Shown: positions 22,003 through 34,500 of the stretch, piece by piece
How the letters are laid out: each line of letters opens with the position of its first letter
How positions within the stretch are numbered: the first letter of the stretch is position 1
From: Anagrus nilaparvatae
Taxonomy: Eukaryota > Arthropoda > Insecta > Hymenoptera > Mymaridae
Direction: 5' to 3'
Assembly (NCBI GenBank): GCA_022575985.1
Contig: JAKSXM010000137.1
Coordinates: forward strand, 20,230,001-20,294,000
Length of the DNA: 64,000 bases
Notes under the pieces: generated by a model
What the model was told of the DNA's origin: nothing
The model's database searches: none
The model's input: the letters and a program-made list of their open reading frames with translations, nothing else
Translations under genes and position numbers: made by a program

Positions 22003-25000
22003 AATGTAAAAATATTATTTTCGCATATTTATAAAAACATGTTATTTGTTAAATGTTACTTGATAAAATATTAATCAGTTAAACACATTGTTATTATATA
22101 TGAATTTAGTAAAATTATAATAATATGACAACCTGGACATTTGAATTCATATCAAATAGCAATTATATTGATTTTTTAAAAAATATACATTGTATTTATA
22201 TAATATGAATAATTTTGTATCATATTATTTTGAAATATCTGCAATAATTTTATTCAATTTAATTTTTTTTTTTATTTCCTTAAAAATTAAAAAATTAAAA
22301 ATCTAGAATTTTTTATTTAAATTTTTTTTAATATTGCGAAATTATAAAGATATAACTGAATTTTTAAAGCAGGAATGATTAATTGGAGTTTTTGAATTCC
22401 ATCTCAATTTTTCAAGCCTAAATATTATTTCTGAATTATCATGTTCAGGAAAATTTTTAGAAAATTTTTTTTCAGAAATTTCGTATAATTTTGATTAATA
22501 AGCTTAAAAAATTAACGAGTTTATAAATCATTAACAATAAAATTGTAATTCAAAAAAATAATAAGTTTTTTACTGAAATATTATTTGTTATTTTCCCAAT
22601 TTAAAATTATTCATTTAAAATAAATTATAATTTCTGTAATCAAATTTAATCAAACACACATTAACAAATACAGTTTTAATTTTTCGCATTTATTCAATTT
22701 ACTATTTGAAAAAAAGTGTAAAAATTAGTTATTTATCAAGCTCTACACTAAATAGTAAATAATTAATTGAAATTACTGAAGTATAAAAAAAAAAGTGTTA
22801 AGAGTTGTGCTTTTATTTATTTATTTTTTCTCTCGATTTGGGAAGCAACGTCAACACATAGGGTAGCTCATTTGTTAAATCCTAAATGATGGCCAAAAAC
22901 GTGACAAGCATCAAATTCCGGGTCAATGAGGCATTGAACGTGCACATGTGCACGACTCTCTGCATACGGTTCTTTTTCTCTCGATTTGCCGAGTAAACGA
23001 AATACCATAGAAAAAAAAAATAAATAAAAAAAAAAGTGTGTACGAATGTACAAATTTGTTCATCCTTCGTGAAGTAAATTATACGAGAATCAAAATTACT
23101 CTGTATAAACTCTTATATATATATATTTTTGCTGAAACTGTATTATTTAACTTGTATATTTAATTTTCTATTAAAGTGAATTTACTTATTATAAGTGAAA
23201 TTTTCCATTATAAGTGAATTTACTTATTTTATATTAATTAAAATTAAATATTTTTTTAGTAAATATTTATACTTTAATAATCCATTAGTGCCTATCAACT
23301 ATTCTTGGAAATAAGAATTTCAGCATAAAAAATTTAATATTTTGGGCTAAAAATGTCATCTAGTAGAAAATTTTGGTCGCTTTTTTCATTTCCATAGTCA
23401 TTTTCTACCTATACCACTTCTAGAAAATGCGATATCAACCCTTAATGAAGATTTGATTCCGTAATATTCATGTATCCAAGAATGATCGATCTTAGTTGCT
23501 AATAGGTTAAATTAAATTACTACAATAAGGTCAGATTTTAAAAGTATGACCTATAAATTAGTTCGGTCAAATTAAATTTTTATAAGCTGTTTTATTATTG
23601 CAATTTTTTTAATTTACTGTTAAAATTTATTATACGAATAATAAAAAATTAATTTTTTAAAACAAGACATTTAATCTCAATCTACCATAATCAGATGTAT
23701 CAAAATAAAAGGGTTGAAAAATTAGTTTATATATATATATTATATAATACACTGCTGAAAAGGGTTAAAAGTCAGATAAAACTGGTTTTATTATGGTGAT
23801 AAATTATTTTTTATTAAAAATTATTATTCTCGTAGAGAAATAATATATGCACATTTTATTTTAGGATAAATATTTTAAATATTTTGACTATGGTGTCACA
23901 TACAGTGAAAATTTTAATGCATGTTGTAGAGACAGTGTGAAATTTCATTAAACTTTTTTTTTTTTATTGTTGATAAGTAAAAAGTTATTTTATTATTTGT
24001 CAAAAATAAAATCAGATTTACATAAAATGAACTTTTTTGATTATTTAAACATAAAAAATTTTTCGAAATTCTATTGAAATATTAAAAAAAAATAAATTAT
24101 TTAAATATATAAATATAAATATTTACTGTTTAAAAAGAAAATGAAAGGAAAAAGTATATGAAAATAAATTTAAAAAAAAGAAAACAATAATGTTTAGTAA
24201 AACTTAAAAAAAAAACTATGTCTCGATCAAGCATGTTTCTCTTTTAGAATTAAGAAAAACTAGAGCTCACTTTTTCCCTCCAACTATCTCTTTACATAGT
24301 ACTATATAGAGAAGAAGTTTTACACGGCCTTAGAAGGTCGCTCTAGCTATATTGCCACATTATTACAGTGCATAGAGAGTTTATATAGATATAAGTGCTA
24401 TTATAGCCTTCTTTAGCATTCCGTTGCATAGGTATATATGGCCGCAAATCGCGAATTTATAATATATACTTGACTTTTTCCAGGTAAAGGCCGTCTGTCT
24501 CTAGTTTATAAAGAAAAAGGGAGAGAGATCGATTCTAACCACTACTATAACACATATTATAAATTGCTTGGCGCCTTCACTTATCTAATATATATATAAA
24601 TGTAAAAGGGGAAACGTTGTAATCGTGTAATGCATACTTATACTCTATGGTTTTATGGCGTAGTTTACAGGTTATATATATTTCGATATATCTATGCTTG
24701 CATACTGATCTTTAGATATCATATTTAAATACACCTATATATATTATTATGTATATACAAATAGTTGCAAATGGGAACAATAACTATTCCTAAAGGATCT
24801 TATACATAAGATTTAGATAGCGATGTTTATAGAAATGCTTTTGTGATTCTATTATATTACTATATATTTATATATATATATAACCTTTATAGAAGTTTAT
24901 TATTTATTAAAAATAAAAATTTTTAAATAAATTTTATTATTCATAAAAGTTAGAAAGAAAAATTTTAGTATTTTATCAGTAATCAAAACAATTTATCATA

Positions 25001-27903
25001 TTTTTGTTTTTATTCTTTACTCAAAACTGATTATTATCATAAAATATGAGCAAGTTTAAGTATTATTTTCATTTTAGTAATGTACATATTTACTATATAT
25101 ATTTAAAAAATAAATTTCTTTTGTATACTATTGGTCAAATTTCATTTATTAATTATGACTATACTTTAGTTTTTTCCTTATCTAAACAAATAGTTGAAAG
25201 GTGTAAAAATTAATAGTTAAAAATCTTGAAACTACAAAAGGATTGGTTATAGCTGATTGTTAGTTGAAAAATTCAAATATATGTTCTATCTGTAGATATC
25301 TTCTTATTTTAAAATCCATAGATGTAGTATGTCTTATTTATTTTCTCGTACACGAAATGTAATTTAAAGTATATATAAGAACAAAAATTTCGTAAAATTT
25401 TTATCTATTATTAATTATTTGAATATTAATAAGTTAAGCAATATTATATAATATCCTTTAATTTATGAAAAGTTAATTCTGAATGATTGGTGTAATCATT
25501 GATGTAAATTATGGCTATTGATTAAATAATGGTTCTAAATGAGTTCTCTAAATGAATTTGAAGAGCACAATTATGCCTCAGAGTATTATAACTATAATTA
25601 ACATTTTGTAGTTTTATTAATTTTATATTTATACCATACTTATATATATACCTTCCTGAAGCCATTTCGCTTGCGAGAAAAATTATAATATTTCATAATA
25701 ATAATATAGTATTAATATTAAAATTATTAATAATATATAAAATGTTAATTTATTAATTAATAACATTAATTCCATAAATAAATATACTATTCTATATTTA
25801 AAAAAAAATAAAGTATTCTTGATATGACGTTAATAATGTTAACAATAAAAGATGTCAAATTACATTTCATTTCTCATCTCATATTATAATTTAAATTATA
25901 TCCTTTTATTAAAATACCATAAGGGAAACTTATGATTCAGTATCTAATGTAGAAAAGAAAAAATAGTTTAGGGTTCCTTTTACTTATATACTATGTGTGC
26001 AAAGTTAGTAAAGTAATATAATATATTTTGTTATTAAGGAACACAAATGATGTTATTACAGAAAATAATAATAGTTAATTATTTTCAATTATCATATAAA
26101 TTTTAAAATTATAAATGAATTTTATTGAATATGATAGCTCACGTATTGTGATTAATATTTGATAAAAGACAATTTAATTTTAAATAATTGTAACAGATAT
26201 TCAATGATTGTTTTTTTGAAATATGTTATTGAATTAAGACTATGTTTTTAAAAAAATAATTCAATATCTCATGGTTTATCGAATATTAATTAAAATCTTT
26301 TGATAAATTTGTAAAGATTTTTATTAGTAACATTCAAATATTTTTGAACAATACTATATAGATTTCAAATGTAAATTTAAAAATTTTTTTATTGTTCAAT
26401 AAAACGAATAATTATTTTTAAACTAAAAATCGATAAAATTTATTGTTAAAAAATACATTATAGATTTCTATTTTTGGTTTATCAATAATATATATATATT
26501 TTAATTTCTTAATAATATAAATCAAGGAAAAAATAAATTACAATAAAAAAAAAGCTGTATAAATATTATGATAAGATACACGTGTAGAAAAATTTTTTAT
26601 GATAAATATTCAAATACAATAAAAAATATTCATGTTTAACAAAAATTTCTTAAAACCAATAAATTTCAAATATATATATATGGGTATATTTTACCCTAAT
26701 ATGTTATAGAAAGGGAAATTTATATGTATATATAAAAATTGTCTTTTTTTTAGTTTTCCCCCATATAAATAGTATCGACATAACGTGCCAAAAGTCACGT
26801 GCTTAATAGTTCAGTGACATCGTACATACATAAAAATCTCTTACGTTTTACTTTTTTTTTTGGCTTAAATATATATATGTATATATATATAAAAATTTTA
26901 AATATCTTCAAATATTGCTGACTTAAATTCTTAAACTGTTATTTTTTATATATATGCATATAAAATGATACACCTTTATGCAGTTATTTTATATAAATAA
27001 CCAGGAATAAAACAGAAAACATATATAAAAATAAAATTTTTGTTGATTTCAGCGTGTATTTAATCACTAAGATCTTTCTTTGAAAAAAAAAATATATAAT
27101 TTTATGTAGTACCATCATATTAAGAACCCACCCTGATATATTATTATTATTTATGAATAAAATATATACACTGGCAAAAAAATTAATAATTGGGGTGCAT
27201 GAAAAATAAATAAATGTCTGATGACATTAGGATGTGATGCACATACCAAATATTTTTTAAATAATGATGATTTTAGATTTTTATGTTTGCGCGTGGACAT
27301 TAAAAGTCAATGATCGCTATATACATATAAATTATAATTTTTTTTATTTTTAAAAATTCGTGTTTTTATTTAAATAGTAATTTTTTTTTTGTTATGTATA
27401 GGTACATGCATTTTTAAATAATGCACACTTTATGTAAGTTTATTTTTTAAATAAAAATTTCCTTATTAAAGCACTATTTATTAAAATTGAGTTTTTTTCA
27501 TTAAATTGTGTTAAATAATTTAATTTTAAATAGTCATTTTTGTTTTGGATTACTACAAAACTAGTTTAATTATCTTGCCAAAAAGTTCATTCAGGTAATT
27601 TTAATTGGAAGACCGCACCTCGGGCTTATTAATCTGTCGAATATAAAATTTCTAATAACTTGATGCATAAATAACTATTAGATTATATGCTTAATTTTTG
27701 TCAGATTACGTTTGTGAAAAACGAATTTTGCATTCACCATATTTTTTGGGATATCCTTGAGAATTTTGCAAAACTTGGGATAAAAATTTATAACCGGTTT
27801 GTGTAAACACAACCAGAATGCATGAAACGTGTTTACTTACAGATGAGCACAGACACACAAATTACAATACAATTTGCTATTTTCTTTCATAATTTGTAAT
27901 TAT
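22003..27903. other. No gene recognised; AT-rich filler with simple repeats
   Basis: There are many TATATA tracts (for example near 23110, 24860, 26480 and 26670). A somewhat less AT-rich stretch at 24220-24680 (GAGCTCACTTTTTCCCTCC, ACGGCCTTAGAAGGTCGCTC) could be regulatory or part of a transcript, but I cannot support a gene. The minus-strand frame at 22868-23053 has no recognisable content. Confidence 0.5.
25662..25682 (+). repeat. CATTTCRCTTGCGAGAAAA motif, copy 2 of 5
   Basis: This copy reads CCATTTCGCTTGCGAGAAAA after TATATATATACCTTCCTGAA. No family A element lies within 300 bp. Confidence 0.65.
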
Positions 27904-28242
27904 CACCTTACTAGATGTTAAGATTCTAAACCCAAAACTATTTTGATTCCCTAAACGCGTATTATTCTAGGTTTTTAAATCAAAATTACTACAAGTCCCT
28001 AAACCTGGGCCTAGATTCAGCATTTATATCATCTATAACATATCACTTTTATAACCAAACTGTATCGCGAAAATTACTACCTTTTCTAAAAACATTTCTT
28101 TTGCGCATGCGCAGTACTATATATTGTGGATGGTATAGCTGCTTACAACTGTGATATGAATGCTGAAACAGGTCCCTGAATTATTCGAAGCCCCTAAATC
28201 GATATTATTCCAAGTCTCGTTTGACACCGCCCCCCCCCCCCC
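27904..28242. repeat. Family B 24-bp tandem-repeat element, copy B1, interrupted by A3
   Basis: It starts CACCTTACTAGATGTTAAGA and runs through TTTTGATTCCCTAAACGCG and TTATTCTAGG, matching the reverse complement of B2 at 56.9-57.0 kb unit for unit. At 28003 the match breaks off and resumes at about 28178 (TGAATTATTCGAAGCCCCTA). The intervening 174 bp is the complete family A element A3. The distal end has a 13-base C run (28230-28242) where B2 has a shorter G run. Confidence 0.85.
28004..28177. mobile_element. Family A inverted-repeat MITE, copy A3, nested in B1
   Basis: The ends are CCTGGGCCTAGATTCAGC and GCTGAAACAGGTCCCT. The core TTTGCGCATGCGCAGTA is a CG-rich palindrome. The interior matches A2 and, in reverse orientation, A4. 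Its clean interruption of B1 shows that family A moved after B1 was in place. No unambiguous target duplication can be read; B2 suggests the empty site was near CTAAAC/TTGAATTATTC. Confidence 0.9.
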
Positions 28243-28378
28243 ATAATTTTTGTTTTTGTACACATAAATGCACAATTACACTATACTTTTATGTCAAAAA
28301 TTAAAAAAAAACCAAAATGTATATTCGAAATATAAAAATTTCGGATACTAGAACTTTCTTATATAACACCGGAAAAAC

Positions 28379-28397
28379 ATTTCACTTGCGAGAAAAA
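28379..28397 (+). repeat. CATTTCRCTTGCGAGAAAA motif, copy 3 of 5
   Basis: This copy reads CATTTCACTTGCGAGAAAA, about 200 bp downstream of family A copy A3. Confidence 0.65.
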
Positions 28398-30448
28398 TTA
28401 ATCGGCATATCACAACTTTTAATAAAAATTTCGTTAATAATCTCGATTAATTGTTCCTAACTTTAAAAATGAATACCACACACAAACCTTAGCTATATGG
28501 AAAAACTATCCACTTTCGCCCCTTGTTCAAAAAAAACCGCTAATATTTACTAGTTTATTTACAACTTTGTTTTTTTTTTTTCAAACACGTGTATGCATTT
28601 AAATAATATATTAAGTTGACGAATTATGTAGTATTTTAAATACTGCATATATAATAGTATATATACTTATACAACTTGATTATTTATAAGTCGAACATTT
28701 ATATAACGGCACGCAGATGTCTTTAAAGATATGCATGCGGGTTATTGCAATTTTTTTTATTTGTACGTTATATTATGGAGGTATGCGTAAATGATTCATT
28801 TTTTCTGAGTTTATATATGCAGAAAGAAATATTTTATTATTTAATCATTTTTTATATCTGTTATAATTTTTGAGGCGGAATATCAAAGATATTTAGGGTT
28901 TTCTGCTTGAAATTTGAATTTATTTGAACTTTTTAGAGTTTTTAACAGTTTTTTTATTACTTAAATGTTTAAGAAGTTTAAAAAACTGCAGATTCAGCAA
29001 TTTGTTAGGTACTATTTAAAATTTTATTTATATTTTAAAACATTGAAGTTCAAAAACCAAATTACTATACTTTTATATTATTTCGGGTCCAATTTTTTAC
29101 ATGGTTCAAGAATGCATAGAAATAGCTATTTTTTAAATAAGGGAAAAATATTAGTTTTGACTTTACATTCAGTTGTATGCACGAGCAATCATATAGTAAG
29201 AGAATGCAGAAAACAAGCAAAAGTCGAAACCCATCAATTTTACATAGAACAGGCAAAAAAACCCTGAGAAAATATAGTTTTTTTTGCTCTAGATATGTAA
29301 ATTTTTTTTTAAATTATTTTTTTGCATTGTTATTTACTTAATAAAATAAGCTAGGATTAACATCATGTAAATAAAATATAAATGCAAACTATTTGTGCAA
29401 AAAAACAATTAGTTTATTCGTTAGTATGTAAAAGAATTTTATGATGATAATTACAAAAAAATAAAGTATTTTATCTTGAGTTTACATGTTATTATTTACT
29501 TAAATGTGTTAAAATTAATATATGGCTAGTTCTAAGTACTTATTAATTTTTTGCCTCCTGATATCTGCAGAATTACTACCAAATACATAGGCTCTTTTGG
29601 AACGAACTTTCAGTCTCGTTATTTTCAAGTGCTCTGTGACAATCCTTACGATTAAATGAGTCATAAATTTGGAAATTTTATTTTTTTGGTTTTAACTAAT
29701 TCCAATCAATAAATCAGAAAACAAACAACTAAATATCAAAACTGTAAAAAATATCAATATTTCATATATAAAATAAAATCATTCATATATAAATTTGTAA
29801 AAAAATATATATATTGATTAAAATAAATAAAATATTTGTTTAAATGAAAAGATTGATTAAAAAAAAAAAAAATTGTTATTGATAAGAAAATTCGCTGGTG
29901 GTAAATAAAATATTTTAAATTAAATAAAAGATTAAAAAATATAAAATTATTTCATATTTATTTTATTTATACAAGCAGTATTTTAATTGTGATAAGAATA
30001 TATTTATTTATCTATTTTTCTTATTATAATTGCAAAATATTTTATACTCGAGAGGAAAATAACAATTTTTTTTATCTTTATGGAATTTAACACTAAGATG
30101 ATGTTAAAATTACAGAAAATAAGTAAATTATTTAATAAAAATTGAAGACTAAAAATGTTTTATTACATTAATTTTAAAGTCAATTTTTTTCGTACAAAAT
30201 TCTCAAAAATTAATGCAAGCATATAAACTAACAAATAATAATTTTCTATCAAATAGAAAATTTCCTAAAAGTAGAAATACCCATAATTCTAAAAAATCAG
30301 TAAAACAAAAAAAGTAAATCATAAAATTTTCCAATAGAATTCAAATAAGCCACTCACTTACCACGTGTATTTTACTGTTATGCATAAATATTTTAAGTAT
30401 AAATAACATATTTGTCAAAATAGTTTGCATTTTTTTCTAATAATAAAT

Positions 30449-30480
<32 letters not shown>

Positions 30481-30787
30481 AAATTAGTAAACAAAATACT
30501 TAAAAATTTACATATAATTAAATAATTAAAATATTCTTCCATATATATTAAAATATATGCTTGAATAATTAAAAAATATTATAATTTTTCATTTATTCAG
30601 CATGCAACAACCGCATGTCACTTTGTACATGGAATTAAGTAATAAACAAATAAAAATTAATTTTGATAACGCTTTGAATTATTATATATAAAATATTGAT
30701 TTTTAATTTTTTGACGGTATTTTTCTTTGAAAAATATTTAAAATATGCAAGATACAAAAAAAATTTAATTCTTAAAAGGTATGTATA
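28398..30787. other. No gene recognised; contains dispersed repeat P copy 2 and a poly-A tract
   Basis: Bases 29108-29186 match repeat P at 19.26 kb. Open frames on both strands over that repeat (28965-29267 plus, 29065-29256 minus) are repeat artefacts. A 24-base A run lies at 30449-30472. Confidence 0.55.
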
Positions 30788-31581
30788 TGTCGATTTCCAA
30801 TAAAAAAACCGCTCTTATCTCAGGTAAATTTTGGTATATTCATTAAAATTGAAGGAAAACCTACCCTACTGGAAGTTTTCTGTTCTTTGTACTGTATTAA
30901 GCGATAATTTATTAGTGAACATGAATTTTTCATTTAGCTTAAAATTGGCAGCCGTTTTTTGGAAAATAACCAAATATTTTATTTCAATTTTTGCGATTAC
31001 TCAAGTTATGGTACTTTTCAAAAGAAAAAGTTTTAGGAAAGGTAAAATTAGTGAAAATTTGGCAAAAATATATTGCTATACAAATTTTTTTTATTTTTTA
31101 TCGTTTTTAAACCATGTAAAAGAATGTTCAATTTTATCAATGTTCAATGACATTTTTTATAATTTCAAGTTAATGTTATTTTGCTCCTTTTAATATCATA
31201 AAATTCTATATATTTTAATAAAATATACAATTCAGTATGATAATTAAACATTTTCCACTAATTTTCCCTAGCTTTAGTCAATTTTTTACATTTTAAACAT
31301 GAGCAATCGTATAATTTAACTTTTAGGGAACCCAAAATTTATATGGCATTTTTCACTAAAATCATTTTTCTTTCTACATGTGATTAATCCTTATGTTTAA
31401 CTCTTGCCTCGCAGTAAAATATTTTATTTAAACGTAAAAAATTGATTCGAACCTTTCGATAGCTCAGAAATAATATAAACTAACGTGTTTCCCCCAAAAG
31501 ACCCCATTTTTCCAATTAAATAATACAGGATTTTTGAGTTATTTGGATATAATAAAAGTGGTTTTTTTTTGGAAATCGACA
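30788..31581. mobile_element. 794-bp inverted-terminal-repeat element with TA flanks
   Basis: TGTCGATTTCCAATAAAAAA at the left is inverted as TTTTTTTTTGGAAATCGACA at the right. Both ends are flanked by TATA, compatible with a TA target duplication as in Tc1/mariner-type insertions. A 120-codon plus-strand frame (30831-31193) lies inside. Its translation is aromatic-rich and hydrophobic, with no transposase motif or detectable DDE triad, so I treat the element as non-autonomous. Confidence 0.65.
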
Positions 31582-32317
31582 TATAAATGCACATAAATAA
31601 ATATAAAATTAACTTGATATTTTATATTTTTTACTTATCATGCATTATCTAATTTTAAAAGAATTTGTTATTTCTGCAATTCGTTAAATTTACGTCATTT
31701 CCGATGTATTTTTTTAAAAATATTGATCATTTTATATACAAAGTACAATTTTTTTTTTAATTATGGAATTGCATGGACTGTAAAATTTTTTTAAATAAAA
31801 ATATAATCTGCATCAGCATGCATTTTAATAATAAACTATAGGTATATATATATACGTGTTTAAGTATAGTTTTTGTACCATAATATACATGCATTTTTTA
31901 CAATTTAATGATGACTAAACGTTATTTACATTTAATATAAATTAATTAATTTAATAACATAGAAATTTTATTGCTTGTATGTATAAATTATCATTAATTT
32001 TGTTATTATTTTATTTATGGTTTATCTAATAAATATTTTTTTTGTTTATTTTCAAGTATTTTAAAAAAAATTTTTGGTAAGTAATTTTTTAGTGCCTGAT
32101 TAGTGATTATATTTAAAAATTTTTTTATTAAAATAAAATCAGAATTTTACTAGATAGATTTAACTTTAAGTTTCTGATAATTTTCATTAAAAATCTGTTC
32201 GGTCAAAACGACCCAATGAGAGTGAGTATTTTTAAAATAATAATTACAATCGTGTGTTTGTCTCCTGGAAAATCTTGTATATATCTAGTACTTTTCTAGT
32301 TATATTTGTCTTTTAAA
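31582..32317. other. No gene recognised; AT-rich filler
   Basis: Nothing interpretable is seen beyond short AT simple repeats. Confidence 0.55.
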
Positions 32318-32362
32318 GAGGTTATTTCATGGAGCAGATTTTTACTAGATATCTAGGGATAC
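32318..32362 (+). repeat. TTTCATGGAGCA motif, partial copy
   Basis: TTATTTCATGGAGCAGATTT plus TTACTAGATATCTAGGG resembles both arms of the inverted repeat at 33200-33409. Confidence 0.55.
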
Positions 32363-32651
32363 ATTATAAATTTTAATAAAAATATTTTTTAATTTTTATA
32401 AATTAAGTAATTTTAGCTTAACAAATCAACAAATCAGTTGACGAAACGTCGCTTTAACAACATCGATAAAAAAATTTGTAAACTATATATAAATTTTTTT
32501 ACATTTTATTCCATTTGGTCAATATTCAAAATATTCTGTAGCATTAAAATAATTGAACTTTAGCAACTATTACCAGAATTCTAGCGAATTCTAGAATTTT
32601 AGGCGTAAGATACAGTATTCTAAACTTTAAACGCGTTTTTCTCGAAACAAC

Positions 32652-32967
32652 GTTTTTCGATTTGTGTGCACGATAACATAAAAAATAATTAAGATATCTT
32701 CCTAATTTTTTGGTTACACTTTTAACATACAATTATCTTCTGGATTGATGGAATGATTTTTCCAAAAAATGTCCCAATTTTTTTTTCTTCAAAAAAACAT
32801 GTGAAAAAATTGCAATTTTTGAAAAAAAATTAATTAATTTTCACAATTTTCCATTTTTCGAAATTTGAAGACATCAATCCATAAGATAATTGTATTTTAA
32901 AAGTGTAGCCAAAAAATTAGGAAGATATCTTAATTATTTTTTGAGTTATCGTGTACACAATGAAAAA
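32652..32967. repeat. 316-bp hairpin element
   Basis: The left arm (32652-32752) reads GTGCACGATAACATAAAAAA, AATTAAGATATCTTCCTAATT and TTTTTGGTTACACTTTTAAC. The right arm (32872-32967) is its inverse with a handful of substitutions. The loop is about 120 bp and A/T-rich. A minus-strand 62-codon frame across the left arm is not a gene. Probably a MITE; the ends are not crisp enough to name a target duplication. Confidence 0.75.
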
Positions 32968-33199
32968 TGAGGCCTCACTTTGAGCACCTGTACTCGGCGC
33001 CATTTTGGAAACAAATTAAAAAATTAAAAAAAAAATGTTTAGCAACTTATAATCTAATAAAGTGCCAATTTTGAAAAAATTATCTCAATTATTTCTACCC
33101 GAAAACCTATCCAGAAAAAGACACCTTTTTTCCCCTCGGGTACGACCTGCCACCTTAAAGGAGAGCTTGAACACCGATAAATTTTTGACGATAGTTGGT

Positions 33200-33409
33200 A
33201 AAAGTCGATTTCATGGAGCATATTTTTACTAGATTCTGGTGACTCTAGAGTTGAAAAGATGGAATAGTAATTATCACTAAAAATTAATTAAAAATTTTCT
33301 CAGAGGAGTTTTTATAGATACAGCTCGAGCAGATTTTGAGTAATAATTTGTTATTTCTACCCTAGTACCCCTAGAATCTAATAAGAATATGCTCCATGAA
33401 ATTGACCCT
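33200..33409. repeat. Inverted repeat with TTTCATGGAGCATATT arms
   Basis: AGTCGATTTCATGGAGCATA then TTTTTACTAGATTCT (33203-33238) faces AGAATCTAATAAGAATATGC then TCCATGAAATTGACC (33374-33408). With the partial copy at 32318 this makes three versions of the motif in 1.1 kb. They may be ends of one larger rearranged element that also contains the 32652-32967 hairpin. Confidence 0.7.
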
Positions 33410-34500
33410 TTAAGCATTCTAGAAAATTTTCAGAGTAAAATAAAGGCTATAAATCTGCAGTAGTGTATTTGCCTCAAAAATAAGTAAAAGTCTTTGATTT
33501 GCCTTTATAAAATTTATACTGTTTTGGTATTCTAAAAAATTAAAGAACGGGGGCAGGCACTACTCTCTTATCCCCATAACAATCTATAGAATTTGGAATA
33601 ATAATCGTATTTAAAAAATTTGAATTTTAAATACTTTCCAAACGAAATAAACAAAACAAAAAACAAAACAAAACAAAAAAATAGAATTAAAAGTTTTTTA
33701 ACGTATTTGTATAATAACTTCTAACTTATACAATTTAATTTTCTGCGAAGATCAATGTTTATCCTTTCATGCATTCCTCTCTCACGCTGTAAAAGTTCTT
33801 TGCTTAAAAAAACCTTTTTTTTTTCATTTCTTTTTTGACTTTCTTTTCCATCATATATATATAATATATGTTATGTGTGTTATGTTATGTATGTACTAAA
33901 GTATGTTTGTATTCATGATATTTTCATTCTTGAATAAATGCGCGCCAAAAAATTTAACCTAAGTTTTTTACATATTTTATTAATTTTTTTATTTAGAAAA
34001 ACATTGAATTTTTTTTTAATAACTTGATTGTTTTTTGATTTTTTAGATTAAAATAATTTTTGTTAATCTAACTTGTCAAGTAGATTTACTCAGTGGTGGA
34101 TCCAAAAAAAAAAACTTTCTTAGGGCATGCCCTCCTCTGCCCTGGCAGAATCCAGCAAAAATAAATGTATTTTTATAAAATAACAAAATCCATGTTAATA
34201 ACATTTAATTCCAAATTCTTAGAAGGGGAAGGCGAGTGTTCCCCTGGATCAATCACTGTTAGTTGATATCTAGGCAGCAAATTTACTTGACACCCAATTT
34301 CAAATTGCTATCTTGATAGTCAATTGACTTGATACCATTTTAATTTATAATTTGAAAAAGCCCATATTAAAGTTTAATAAAGCAACAAAAATTTCTTAAA
34401 AAAAAATTAATAAAAATATATAGATTTTAAAAAAATTGAACTTTAGGAGAAAATATAGGGCTTGACCACTTTTGCAGAAAATAACTATGTATATTTATTA
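33410..34500. other. No gene recognised; AT-rich filler
   Basis: An AAACAAAAC-type simple repeat lies near 33648-33680. No gene or repeat family was recognised. Confidence 0.55.

Noticed and set aside
28965..29267. 100-codon plus-strand frame and an overlapping minus-strand frame
   Set aside because: Both lie over dispersed repeat P, also present at 19.26 kb, where the frame is not kept.
30831..31193. 120-codon plus-strand frame inside an inverted-repeat element, a possible transposase
   Set aside because: No DDE/DDD motif, helix-turn-helix or other transposase feature. Composition is that of translated AT-rich DNA.
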